Positions 51,837 through 61,343 of a DNA stretch of 64,000 bases are shown here, one piece after another (the stretch's first letter is position 1; every line of letters begins with the position of its first letter). A program made the translations under genes and the position numbers. The notes under the pieces were generated by a model. It did not search any database. It was not told where the DNA came from and was given only the letters and a program-made list of their open reading frames with translations. This stretch comes from Butyrivibrio sp. (GTDB lineage Bacteria; Bacillota; Clostridia; Lachnospirales; Lachnospiraceae), in NCBI GenBank assembly GCA_017535785.1, contig JAFXTN010000025.1, positions 62,001-126,000 of the forward strand. Direction: 5' to 3'.

Positions 51837-52720
51837 TGTTCATCTACCCCCTTCCTTGTGAAATAAACCTGCAAAAGCGAAATGATCGCTACGATCACGA
51901 AAAGAACGATCGCCTGCGCCTGGCCTTTACCGAACTCCATGCTGGTAAATGCCGTCTGATAAATCTTGTATGCGATGAGCTCTGTTGATTTGTACGGTCC
52001 TCCTGCTGTAAGTGAGAGGTTCATATCAAAGGACATGAAAGTTCTTGATATGGAGAGGAAAATACAGATCGCTGTAGAGTTCTTTATGAGAGGAAGCTTT
52101 ACGTTCTTTATGACATCAAAGCCTGTTGCTCCGTCTACATAAGCAGCCTCGATGAGTTCTCTGGGAACACTTGTAAGACCGGCGATATAGATTACCATAA
52201 GATATCCAGAAAGCTGCCATGCGCTTACGATGATAAGTGCTATAAGAGCTCTTGTGGGATTGGTGAGCCATGAAGTGGACATCCAATCAACACCTATGCT
52301 CTTTCCGAATGAAGTAAGTGCATATGAAAAGATGAAGTTCCAGATATATCCAAGGATGATTCCGCCGATGATATTGGGAGTGAAAAATCCTGTTCTGAAG
52401 AAGTTCTGTCCCTTTATACCGCTTGTAACGGCAAGTGCAAGGAGAAATCCTATAAGGTTACTTGCAACAACCGTAAAGAACGCATATATTACTGTCTTTA
52501 AGAATGAAGTGATAAAAGTCGCGTCCGAAAATACATCGATATAATTCTTTATACCGACATAATTGATCTGCATTGCAAGACCGTTCCAATCTGTAAATGT
52601 GATCCAAATTCCGTAGATAAAAGGAACAAGGACAACACTAGCCCAGATCACCAAAGCCGGTAATCCGAATCCCGCAAATGAAAAAATATCACTTAATCTT
52701 CTTCTGTAATTCTTAGTCAT
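51833..52720 (-). CDS. Sugar ABC importer permease (MsmF type)
   Basis: A 295-residue permease with six membrane segments and the motif ELIEAAYVDGATGFDVIKNV. CUT1 family, paired with the next gene. A stem-loop separates it from the binding-protein gene. Confidence 0.9.
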   Translation of the reverse strand: MTKNYRRRLSDIFSFAGFGLPALVIWASVVLVPFIYGIWITFTDWNGLAMQINYVGIKNYIDVFSDATFITSFLKTVIYAFFTVVASNLIGFLLALAVTSGIKGQNFFRTGFFTPNIIGGIILGYIWNFIFSYALTSFGKSIGVDWMSTSWLTNPTRALIALIIVSAWQLSGYLMVIYIAGLTSVPRELIEAAYVDGATGFDVIKNVKLPLIKNSTAICIFLSISRTFMSFDMNLSLTAGGPYKSTELIAYKIYQTAFTSMEFGKGQAQAIVLFVIVAIISLLQVYFTRKGVDEQ

Positions 52721-52737
52721 AGTTTTTCCTTTTAAAG

Positions 52738-52764
52738 AAGCGGGAAGCCTACGACTCCCCGCTT
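52738..52764 (-). terminator. Intercistronic stem-loop between binding-protein and permease genes
   Basis: AAGCGGG ... CCCGCTT, followed on the minus strand by CTTT. A second stem (GCAGATGGA/TCCATCCGC) lies at 52790-52813. Such structures after a binding-protein gene lower permease expression, as in malE-malF. Confidence 0.6.
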
Positions 52765-52835
52765 TATGATTTTTCTCCGGCGAAGCCCCGCAGATGGACT
52801 AACATCCATCCGCAGGAACCGGTGGGTTTAACAGA

Positions 52836-54224
52836 TTATCTCTTCTCCTGATGTGACCAATACTCGTCAAGCTTGGAAGCAAGTGTTTTTCTGTCTGTCT
52901 GACCTGCAAGATACTCGCACATATATGCTCCGCACTCATACCAAATATCTGAAGGAGCAAGGTTGGGTGTTCCATAGAAGTCATATGTAAGACCCTTTGC
53001 GATGTAGTTAGCTGTTGAAAGTCCAAGAGGGCTCTCGATCTCAACCTGGCAGTTCTTGTAAGGAAGAGCCTGTCCTGTAACCTTTACCATCTGCTCAAGT
53101 GCATATGTATCTGATGTGATGAACTCGATGAACTTAAGTCCTGCAGCCTGCTGAGCCTCTGTGTTCTGGCTCTTATCGATGCAGTATCCCTTAGCATATG
53201 ATGTTGCGATGCTCTGGTTGAGAACGTCGCTGGGATCATCGCTGTGAGGAACAGGGAGAAGTCCGAACTCCTGACCTTCTGAAACGATAGGTCCAAGGAA
53301 TGTCCATGCCCAGTCACCCATGAACCATGTTCCGCACTCACCTGCTGCAAGTGCCTGAGCGTCGATGTTTACGTCGCCTACAAGGGGATCTGCCGCATTG
53401 TGATTGTACTTAGCCATCATATCGAATGTATCCATATATCCGTTGAATACGTCGTTGTCGATCTCTTTTGTCTTTCCTTCGATGATGCTGTTTACATAAT
53501 CAACTCTGTCCTGTGTTGATCCGATAGCACCGCCGTATGCCTGGCAAAGCCAGTGTGAACCAAGTGACCAGTTAACACCTGTAAAGCATGTAGCGTCAAC
53601 GCCTGTAGCCTCGATCTTCTTGAAGAGATCTTCAAGATCTGATCTTGTCTTGATAGTTGAAGGATCGAAATCTCCGCCTACAGCCTTGTCACAAACTTCC
53701 TTGTTGTAAAGGATTCCAACGCCTGCAGCAGTCTGAGGAACAGCGTAGATCTTGCCGTCAAATGTCATTGTGCTGAGTGCGTTCTCTTCGATGTTGGCAA
53801 TAACAGGCTCGTTTGTGAGCTCAAGCATTCTCTCCTGGTTCTCCCAGATGTTGATGGGATCCATAAGTGAAACTGTAGGGCCTTCATTACTTGCGTAAAG
53901 AGCCATCCACTGCTGAAGCTGATCATCACCTGCTGCGATGTACTCAACTGTGATGTTGGGATTAAGTCTCTCAAACTCAGCGATGATGTCCTGGAACATC
54001 TGATCCTTACCTGTCTCTGTTGTGTAGAATGAGATATCTACATCTTCAACAGGTCCTGCTGATTCAGGTGCTGCCTGAGTCTCAGTCTCGGCTGCGTCGC
54101 TTGTCTCTGCGGGCTGTGTATCAGCTTTTGATTCGAATGAATCAGCGTTCTGAACGCCGCATCCGGCAAGGGCTGTCATTACCATAGACATTCCCAAAAC
54201 CATAGATAATAATTTCTTTTTCAT
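52836..54224 (-). CDS. Sugar ABC importer binding lipoprotein (CUT1)
   Basis: A 462-residue lipoprotein with lipobox LAGC (Cys 22) and an acidic, Ala/Glu/Thr-rich linker. The extracellular solute-binding family 1 fold is seen (FQDIIAEFERLNPNITVEYI, AGECGTWFMGDWAW, AAGLKFIEFITSD). It binds an oligosaccharide for the two following permeases. GC content at third positions looks higher than in neighbours, consistent with high expression. Start with AGGAGG. Confidence 0.92.
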   Translation of the reverse strand: MKKKLLSMVLGMSMVMTALAGCGVQNADSFESKADTQPAETSDAAETETQAAPESAGPVEDVDISFYTTETGKDQMFQDIIAEFERLNPNITVEYIAAGDDQLQQWMALYASNEGPTVSLMDPINIWENQERMLELTNEPVIANIEENALSTMTFDGKIYAVPQTAAGVGILYNKEVCDKAVGGDFDPSTIKTRSDLEDLFKKIEATGVDATCFTGVNWSLGSHWLCQAYGGAIGSTQDRVDYVNSIIEGKTKEIDNDVFNGYMDTFDMMAKYNHNAADPLVGDVNIDAQALAAGECGTWFMGDWAWTFLGPIVSEGQEFGLLPVPHSDDPSDVLNQSIATSYAKGYCIDKSQNTEAQQAAGLKFIEFITSDTYALEQMVKVTGQALPYKNCQVEIESPLGLSTANYIAKGLTYDFYGTPNLAPSDIWYECGAYMCEYLAGQTDRKTLASKLDEYWSHQEKR

Positions 54225-54341
54225 GTAAAAGTATCCTCCTTTGTGAAATACCCCGATTATTTTATAATCTGATTGTATTAACTAACACTCTTTCAATCTT
54301 CCCTTTATTTAACCTTTGGATTGTCAAAAATTATCTTTTTC

Positions 54342-55226
54342 TCAACCCTTGACAGCGCCCACTATTACACCCTTTACAAGGTATTTTTGTACAAAAGGAT
54401 AAATAAGGACAATAGGTAGTATTCCGATAACAGCCATAGCCATTCGTACCGATGTGCTCGGAAGCTCAACCGCGCCTGTTCCAAGGAGTGATGCGTTTGA
54501 GTTTGAACGAAGTGCCTGGATGTTACTCATGATCTTCATAAGTAGCTGTTGGATGCTGTAAAACTTCTCGTTGTTTATGTAGTACAGACCGTTGGTCCAG
54601 TCATTCCAATATGCTATTCCGGTAAAAAGACTTATCGTAGCAACAGCAGGTATCGCAAGCGGAAGCATTACTTTGAAAAAGATCCTGAATTCGCTCGCTC
54701 CGTCAAGCTGCGCCGCTTCTATAAGAGAATCCGGAACGCTGTTTTGGAAGTAGTTTTTTACAAGTATTACGTTAAAAGCGGTAACCAGATAGTTAGGGAT
54801 CATAAGAGCCCAGATCGTATCCTTGATATGGAAAAATCTGGTCCACATGATGTATGAAGGTACGATTCCGCCGTTAAAAAGCATTGTGAAGAACACAAAA
54901 AACGCAAGTACGTTTCTGTATTTGTATGATTTCCTCGACATAGGATAAGCGAGCATGGTTGTCAAAAGAACGCTTATCGCCGTGCCTGCGAAGGTTACAA
55001 GGAAAGATATCCCGTATGATCTAAGGATCAATCTTCCCTGCTTAAGCATGTAGTAATAGGCATTTAAGCTGAACTCTTTTGGAATAAATCTGTATCCGTC
55101 TCTTACAAGAGCTGTCTCAGCCGTAAAAGAAGCTACTACGATCAAAACTATCGGGAGCATGGCGAATACAACGAGAATAGCCAGTATAGCCGTGGAAACT
55201 CTGTTAAATGTTTTACTCTCTGTCAT
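54342..55226 (-). CDS. Sugar ABC importer permease (LplC/YtcP type)
   Basis: A 294-residue permease. ATG 55226 is preferred since AAGGAG is 6 nt upstream; the ATG at 55250 lacks a site. Six membrane segments and the loop SLIEAAQLDGASEFRIFFKV. It belongs to the LplC group for complex polysaccharide-derived oligosaccharides, with LplB- and LplA-like partners upstream. Confidence 0.9.
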   Translation of the reverse strand: MTESKTFNRVSTAILAILVVFAMLPIVLIVVASFTAETALVRDGYRFIPKEFSLNAYYYMLKQGRLILRSYGISFLVTFAGTAISVLLTTMLAYPMSRKSYKYRNVLAFFVFFTMLFNGGIVPSYIMWTRFFHIKDTIWALMIPNYLVTAFNVILVKNYFQNSVPDSLIEAAQLDGASEFRIFFKVMLPLAIPAVATISLFTGIAYWNDWTNGLYYINNEKFYSIQQLLMKIMSNIQALRSNSNASLLGTGAVELPSTSVRMAMAVIGILPIVLIYPFVQKYLVKGVIVGAVKG

Positions 55227-55236
55227 CTCCATCTCC

Positions 55237-56166
55237 TTAGAAAAGTGCATTGTCCGGATCTATCTTACGGACAGTAAAATTAGCCAAAAGAACTAAGATA
55301 AAACCTACAAACGACTGGTATAAGCCCGCAGCGGCAGACATTCCGACGTCGTTGAGTTCCATAAGTCCTCTGTAAACATAAGTATCGATAGTCTGAGTTA
55401 CGTTAAAGAGTGCACCGGAATTCTGGGGAACCTGATAAAACAGTCCGAAATCCGAATAGAATATCCTTCCGATCGACATAAGCACGAGTGTGATGATCGT
55501 AGGCTTAAGAAGCGGAAGTGTGATCTTGAAGATCTGTGTCATCTTATCTGCGCCGTCGATAGCTGCAGCCTCATAGATAGACTTATCTATACCGGAGATG
55601 CTGGCCATATATACGATTGACTGATATCCCATATTCTTCCAGAGAAATACGATGATAAGGATCGCAGGCCAGGGACCTGTTGTAGCGTACCAGGACACCG
55701 GATTGATTCCGAGTGTCCTAAGTACGGTATTGTTCACAAAACCCGAATCGGCATTTAAAAACGCATAAACAATGAATCCTATAACAACCCAGGATAAAAG
55801 ATTGGGTAATAGCAAAAGAGCCTGAAAGCCTTTTACTCTCTTCCTGTCTCCGAGCTCACACATCATAACGGCAACGGCTATAGCAAGTATCGTTCCGATG
55901 ATGATGAATGCCACGTTGTAAAGGACTGTATTCCTAGTCATGATGAGAGCATCTTTGGTCTTAAAGAGGAATTTAAAGTTATCCCATCCGCAGAAATCAC
56001 TTCCGAAGATTCCCTTCTTTAAGCTGTATTTCTTGAATGCAAGAAATACTCCGAACATGGGTATGTAGTTGTTTATAAGAAGATAGATCACTCCGGGCAG
56101 TGCTATCAAAGAAAGGGGAAGATTTTTAAATCTCTTCTTTTTGCTTTTCATAGCTTTCTCTTTCAC
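55237..56166 (-). CDS. Sugar ABC importer permease (LplB/YtrP type)
   Basis: A 309-residue permease starting at GTG with GGAGGG. Six membrane segments; NYIPMFGVFLAFKKYSLKKG and YEAAAIDGADKMTQIFKIT are typical of the LplB branch. The partner genes lie directly before and after. Confidence 0.9.
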   Translation of the reverse strand: MKEKAMKSKKKRFKNLPLSLIALPGVIYLLINNYIPMFGVFLAFKKYSLKKGIFGSDFCGWDNFKFLFKTKDALIMTRNTVLYNVAFIIIGTILAIAVAVMMCELGDRKRVKGFQALLLLPNLLSWVVIGFIVYAFLNADSGFVNNTVLRTLGINPVSWYATTGPWPAILIIVFLWKNMGYQSIVYMASISGIDKSIYEAAAIDGADKMTQIFKITLPLLKPTIITLVLMSIGRIFYSDFGLFYQVPQNSGALFNVTQTIDTYVYRGLMELNDVGMSAAAGLYQSFVGFILVLLANFTVRKIDPDNALF

Positions 56167-56186
56167 TTATTTACCCTCCAAAGTCA

Positions 56187-57725
56187 TTACTTGGAAGCCT
56201 TCCAGGCATCAAGCTGTGTCTGCTTCTCTTTGAGGATATCCTGATATCCCGCATCGTTAAGTGCCTGAATGAACTTATCGATCTCAGTGTCGGGATCAAG
56301 ACTTCCGCAGATAAGTCCGGGAAGGTACTGTGATATTACGTTGAGCACTGCTGTGTACTGTGTCTTTACGTTACTTGAGTCAAAGGTGAAGCCCATAGCG
56401 GGTGACATCTTTGCATTCTTGTTCTGGTCAAGCTCCCACTGAAGTGACTCAGGGTTAGCTACGCCCATCTGGTACATATTGAAGAAGTTTCCGAGTGTTC
56501 CGCATGAAAGCTGAGCTGTATAAGGAACTGTAGCAGCATCCTGTCCCTCGGGATAAGAAACTGATCCGTCTTCGTTCTTTACATAGTCTCTTCCCTCGAT
56601 ACCGTAGATAAGAAGGTTGATAACCTCGGGATCTGTGTATGTAAGATCGAGGAACTTAAGTGCAGCTTCGGGAACGTCTGTTGTTGAAGCGATCATAAAT
56701 GTGATCGCATTGATATCACTTGTTGAAAGATATGCATCGCCAATGATCTTGGCACCGAGGTCGTAACCTGCAACCTGTGCCTCAAGTGAAACGGCTGTAT
56801 CCTCTTCGGGATAGCTGTAAGCGGCGAGATATCCGAAGTAGTTACCTGAGCTCATTGTCTCTGCTGCAGCTGAGTTTGTTGTTGCTGCATCCTGCATAAC
56901 AAGGCCGTTATTGTACCAGCATCTTACAAGCTTGCAGAGCTCTCTGAAATGATCTGTTCCGTAGAGGTCTGTAACTGTGAGATCGTCACCAACAAGAACA
57001 CCGATGGGCTTATATCTGTCGTCGTTAAGGAAATCAACTTCACCGTAGTTTGTTGAAAGACCGATCTCGCCTGTCTGAACAGCAGCAAGAGGGATCATCT
57101 CGGGATGAGCAGCCTTAACTGTCTCAAGAACTGAAGTTACATCCTCGATAGAATTAACCTTGCTGATATCGATTCCAAGCTCGTCGGCAATGTCCTGACG
57201 ATAGATGAGCATAGGTGTAAGTGCGATAGGTTTCATTGTGGGGATACCATAGAGAACTCCGTTAGACTTGCAAGCCTCAAGCCAGCTGTCGCCGACTATC
57301 TCTTTTGCACCGGGAGCATAGGTATCGATCATGTCAGTGATGTCATAGCACATGTCTGTTGAAACATATGAACCGAAATCACCGAGTGACTCAAAGATAT
57401 CAATCTTCTCTCCGCCCTGGAGTGCAAGATTGATCTTGCTGGAATATTCGAAGATCTGGATAGGCATAAGAGTTATCTCTGCGCCGATCTTCTCTCTTGT
57501 GATCTTGTTGATGGCCTCTTCTACCTCATCAAGATCCTCTTCTGTAGGAATATTGTTGAAAGTGCAATAAGCATAAGTAACCTGGTCATAAGAACCGGGC
57601 TCCTTGGAAGCTGCGGCATCAGCTGAACTAGCTTCGGGCTGAGCCGTAGGGTCTGAACATGCAACAGCCGAAAATGCCATTGCTGCTGTAAGAATCAATG
57701 CCAGAATGCGTTTTATGTTTCTCAT
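56187..57725 (-). CDS. Oligosaccharide-binding lipoprotein (LplA type)
   Basis: A 512-residue lipoprotein with lipobox SAVAC (Cys 23). The large family-1 fold with DUF3502-like C-terminal half (DSSNVKTQYTAVLNVISQYL, then EIDKFIQALNDAGYQDILKE) is that of LplA-like proteins. Likely ligand: hemicellulose or pectin oligosaccharide. It is the first gene of the importer operon, 110 nt after the response regulator. Confidence 0.9.
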   Translation of the reverse strand: MRNIKRILALILTAAMAFSAVACSDPTAQPEASSADAAASKEPGSYDQVTYAYCTFNNIPTEEDLDEVEEAINKITREKIGAEITLMPIQIFEYSSKINLALQGGEKIDIFESLGDFGSYVSTDMCYDITDMIDTYAPGAKEIVGDSWLEACKSNGVLYGIPTMKPIALTPMLIYRQDIADELGIDISKVNSIEDVTSVLETVKAAHPEMIPLAAVQTGEIGLSTNYGEVDFLNDDRYKPIGVLVGDDLTVTDLYGTDHFRELCKLVRCWYNNGLVMQDAATTNSAAAETMSSGNYFGYLAAYSYPEEDTAVSLEAQVAGYDLGAKIIGDAYLSTSDINAITFMIASTTDVPEAALKFLDLTYTDPEVINLLIYGIEGRDYVKNEDGSVSYPEGQDAATVPYTAQLSCGTLGNFFNMYQMGVANPESLQWELDQNKNAKMSPAMGFTFDSSNVKTQYTAVLNVISQYLPGLICGSLDPDTEIDKFIQALNDAGYQDILKEKQTQLDAWKASK

Positions 57726-57834
57726 TATTATAGAACCTCCCTTTTTTGATGGTTTAAGAGTATCATTCGAAAAAAAGTGATTCTTTAAAAAATGCGATAA
57801 TAATTTTCAAAAAAACGCCTTAGATTATTTCTGT

Positions 57835-59430
57835 TTATTTCTTCTTGTATTTTGTTGGCGAGATCCCCTCAAGCTTTTTAAACGTAGTGGAAAAATAGGT
57901 AAAGTTGTCGAAACCCACCTTTTCTGCGACATCGCTGACTCTCTCCCCCCTATCAAGCAAAAGCTTTGCCTGCTCAACTCTGCAAGCGGCTATTGCCTCG
58001 TTGATAGAGATACCGGTTTCCTTTTTATAGACTTTGGAAAGATACTCGGGAGTAAGGAAAAACTCCTCCGCTATCTCATTTCTTCCAATATGTTCTTTGT
58101 AATGTTGACGAATATACGTATTTATTTTATCACAAATAGTGAAACTTTTGAGAATTTTCTTTTCATACTCAAAAGTGGCATCAAGGAGGTATCCTGCCCA
58201 CTTTAGCATGTCTATAACGGATTTTGTCGCATTCTTTTCAAGACCTGCCAAGGTTTCATCCTCGATAAGTCCGACTGCGCCGATCTGTTTTTTGCCAAGA
58301 TAAGTATATACGACCTGCTGAACTTCTTTTACCAGCCTGTTAAGGGCATCTGCGGTAAGAGAATTGCCCTTAGATATCTCATTTAGACAGGTTTTGAGCA
58401 TGCTCATAAACTCCATCTTCTTATTCTCGGAAAGAAGTGCTTCGAGCTTTGCCGCATCAAGGTTAATGCCAAAAGAGCTGCGGTTTTCCGCTACATCCTC
58501 CTCACAAAATGCCGTTCCGTAATATGAAACGTTCTTTTCCATGAGGCTTCGCTCTTTCTGATAAGCATCGTAGAATTCATGCATGTACACGCATCTTCCG
58601 ATGCAGACAGTCATTTCAGAGAAAAGGATCTTCTTTTGCTCCTTAAGTAACGTTCCGGTCGCCTCTAGGATCTCTCGTTTTGATGAGTCCTCGCTTCCGC
58701 TCTTTATAGGAACAACCGATACGATTATTATCTCTCCGCCGACTTCAAAGCCTGTGACAAAGTTAGCCTGCGGATCTCCCAAAAGAACCTCCATATGGAT
58801 ATTCTCAAGGATAAAGAGGATAAGACTCGTGCTGATGCGCTCTCTGTCCTTCTCGATACCCGTAAGTCTGGATACGACAAGCCTGTATGTCCCCTTAGGA
58901 TCGATATCAAGGCGCCTTGAAGCTATCTCTTTTCCTATCTCGGATGCACTTGGCGCAATCTTGGAAGTAAGGATATCTATCCAGAAATTGTTGTAGAGTC
59001 TTGATGTGTTCTTCTTGGCCCACTTTCCGAGTTCGCTTGTTTCCATGAGACTTCTTTTGTTCAAAAGATCTCCGATCATCTTGCGGAGCGTTGCTTCCAT
59101 AACATGAACATCGAAGGGCTTAAGGAGATACTCAAAAACGTGGAGCTTCATTGCACTTGTAGCATAATCAAAGCTTTCATGGCACGTCAAAAAGAGGAAC
59201 TCTCCGTCAAGTTCCTGTTCCCTATACCATTTTAAAAGCTCAATACCGCTTCCCTTGGGCATCTCAATGTCACTGATGACAATATCGATAGGCTCATCCG
59301 AAAGGATTTTCTTGGCTTCTTTGATATTGTACGCGATGAAAACATCGTCCACATCAAGTGATGACCAATCCACGGTATCTCTGATGACATCTACTGTTGC
59401 AATGTCATCGTCAACAATAAGTACTCTCAT
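57835..59430 (-). CDS. yesN: YesN-type AraC response regulator
   Basis: A 531-residue response regulator. Receiver domain at 1-120 with phospho-acceptor Asp in IVISDIEMPKGSG; a long middle region; C-terminal AraC helix-turn-helix at ~425-530 (NEIAEEFFLTPEYLSKVYKK, VSDVAEKVGFDNFTYFSTTF). It is activated by the YesM-like kinase encoded 9 nt upstream and should switch on the LplABC-like importer downstream. Confidence 0.92.
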   Translation of the reverse strand: MRVLIVDDDIATVDVIRDTVDWSSLDVDDVFIAYNIKEAKKILSDEPIDIVISDIEMPKGSGIELLKWYREQELDGEFLFLTCHESFDYATSAMKLHVFEYLLKPFDVHVMEATLRKMIGDLLNKRSLMETSELGKWAKKNTSRLYNNFWIDILTSKIAPSASEIGKEIASRRLDIDPKGTYRLVVSRLTGIEKDRERISTSLILFILENIHMEVLLGDPQANFVTGFEVGGEIIIVSVVPIKSGSEDSSKREILEATGTLLKEQKKILFSEMTVCIGRCVYMHEFYDAYQKERSLMEKNVSYYGTAFCEEDVAENRSSFGINLDAAKLEALLSENKKMEFMSMLKTCLNEISKGNSLTADALNRLVKEVQQVVYTYLGKKQIGAVGLIEDETLAGLEKNATKSVIDMLKWAGYLLDATFEYEKKILKSFTICDKINTYIRQHYKEHIGRNEIAEEFFLTPEYLSKVYKKETGISINEAIAACRVEQAKLLLDRGERVSDVAEKVGFDNFTYFSTTFKKLEGISPTKYKKK

Positions 59431-59439
59431 ATTGCTCCT

Positions 59440-61167
59440 TTAATCTATGTTTATCCTACTTCGCTCATCGACTTCGTGCTTGGGCGTTTTAGGTATATAC
59501 ATCGTGTTTTTACAGCCGTGCGGCTCGATATTTCCGATCTCAAAAAGATCCGTTCTTTCATACATGATCTCGAGAATTCTCTTGATGCTAAAGAGTCCCA
59601 CTCTGCTTCCGTCCTTAGGTGTAGTCGATAAGCTGTTGTTAAATTCATCAAGGATATTCTCGGGGTATCCGCTTCCGTCGTCCTCAATCACGATCCTAAG
59701 CATTTCCTCGTTATCTCTTTTTACCGGTTCTGCCTTGATCAGGATCGTCAGCATCGAGTTAATGTCGACGGCGTATTTGTACTCGTTCTCGATCACCGTA
59801 TGAATGAGCATCTGCGGGATATTCCAGTCTCTTACATCGTCCGCTGCATCAATGTAGAAAAAGACACAGCCCGGATATTTAAGCTCCTGCATTTCAAAAT
59901 AGTTCTCAACGTGCCTTATCTCTTCATCAAGCGTAACCGTATGAAGTCCCGATCTGAACATATATCTGATGTTCTTGGATAAAGAGTCTATGTAGCGCCT
60001 TATTTCCTCATTTTTGCCCTGCTGCGAAAGACTTGATATAGTTGTCATCGCATTCAGGAAAAAGTGAGGTCTTATCTGAAGTTTAACGGCTTTAAGTTCA
60101 GTCTCCTGAAGCGTTATCTGCTTCTCATAAGACTTGATCTTAAGTCCCATGATCTCATCCATAAGCTTATTGAACGTGTTCTTTAAAAGATTGAACTCCT
60201 TGCTTCGGAATTCATCGGATATTCTAAGCTCATAGTCGCCGAGCTGTATCTTTTCCATGTTTCTTTGAAGCTTTCCGACCGGCTTTATGATGCTCTTTCT
60301 AAGGTGTCTTATCATGAACATTGTATAAGCAAAGAGGATCAGGATAATCGTCAGCATCGCCCATACATCAAGCTGAAGGAATTTAAAGCTGAAAGTTTCC
60401 TTGGCGTACGCTCTTATGCGGTAGTTCTCGGCGCCGAGCACATATTCTTTTCCCCTGGGGGCAAATTCCGTGATATCAACAAGCTTATCTCCCTCCTTGA
60501 CGTCACCCGGCTTTTCACCAAATATCCCCCAGATCACCTTGCTTTCGGGCTCGTAAAGCACAATCGCCATCTCTGAGAGGTCACCTGTATTACCTGTCCC
60601 CAAAAAACTATTCATGGAAATATATACGGCCGCCGCTTCATTCTGCCATACGTAAATCTTATAAAGGTATGATGCATCTCCTATCTTTTCAATCTTCCAG
60701 TCGGCTTTCGCGCGTCCCAAAGACGCTTTTTCCATGGTAAAAGATCTCAGATAATCCCTGTCTTTATAGCTTATTGTAGTGTTGGAAAAATCAAGACAAG
60801 TATTGTAGGTACTCTCCGCGATAACAAAAGTAACTTTGTTTTGATTGGCAGATACAGCCTCCTCCATCATCTCTTTTAACCTGACGGAGGCGTAGTATCT
60901 GTCGGATTCCTTGCCACTCTTAAGCATGCTGTAATTGTCGTTTTTGTAGATCATCTGCTCAAGGAGCATGTCGGCGTACTGTATCCTATTGTCCAGCTCG
61001 CGCCCATACACCTCAACAAGATTCTCAGCCGAAGAAACCTGCGAACTTCTGATGTTTCTGTACGAATTGTTGACGTACACTCCAAAAACGGCAGCAATAA
61101 GAATGCTTTGGATAACTATGAATATTATGGTCTTACGAATGACCGAAGATTCGCTCTTAATGCGCAT
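59440..61167 (-). CDS. yesM: YesM-type sensor histidine kinase
   Basis: A 575-residue membrane kinase. Two membrane segments (~12-32 and ~278-298) bracket an extracytoplasmic sensor; HAMP follows (IKPVGKLQRNMEKIQLGDYE). His_kinase block IRPHFFLNAMTTISSL holds the phospho-accepting His; HATPase has NEYKYAV and DDGSGYPENI. It is paired with the YesN-like regulator and probably detects oligosaccharide, directly or via the LplA-like protein. Confidence 0.92.
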   Translation of the reverse strand: MRIKSESSVIRKTIIFIVIQSILIAAVFGVYVNNSYRNIRSSQVSSAENLVEVYGRELDNRIQYADMLLEQMIYKNDNYSMLKSGKESDRYYASVRLKEMMEEAVSANQNKVTFVIAESTYNTCLDFSNTTISYKDRDYLRSFTMEKASLGRAKADWKIEKIGDASYLYKIYVWQNEAAAVYISMNSFLGTGNTGDLSEMAIVLYEPESKVIWGIFGEKPGDVKEGDKLVDITEFAPRGKEYVLGAENYRIRAYAKETFSFKFLQLDVWAMLTIILILFAYTMFMIRHLRKSIIKPVGKLQRNMEKIQLGDYELRISDEFRSKEFNLLKNTFNKLMDEIMGLKIKSYEKQITLQETELKAVKLQIRPHFFLNAMTTISSLSQQGKNEEIRRYIDSLSKNIRYMFRSGLHTVTLDEEIRHVENYFEMQELKYPGCVFFYIDAADDVRDWNIPQMLIHTVIENEYKYAVDINSMLTILIKAEPVKRDNEEMLRIVIEDDGSGYPENILDEFNNSLSTTPKDGSRVGLFSIKRILEIMYERTDLFEIGNIEPHGCKNTMYIPKTPKHEVDERSRINID

Positions 61168-61213
61168 ATGGGAACGCCCTCATAATCTGCTTATAATCTT
61201 ATAATAGCTACAA

Positions 61214-61248
61214 AAGACACTTTCCCCTTGCCCCCGGAAAAGTGTCTT
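61214..61248 (-). terminator. Rho-independent terminator of the beta-helix gene
   Basis: Minus strand AGACACTTT ... AAAGTGTCT followed by TTTGTAG, with a GC-rich loop. Confidence 0.7.
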
Positions 61249-61343
61249 AATTATAAACGTCTATATTCAATTATTATCACAAATAAGATTATCCGACAAG
61301 CGGATCATTCATTTCAATTTGCTTCGAATATAAACATATTATG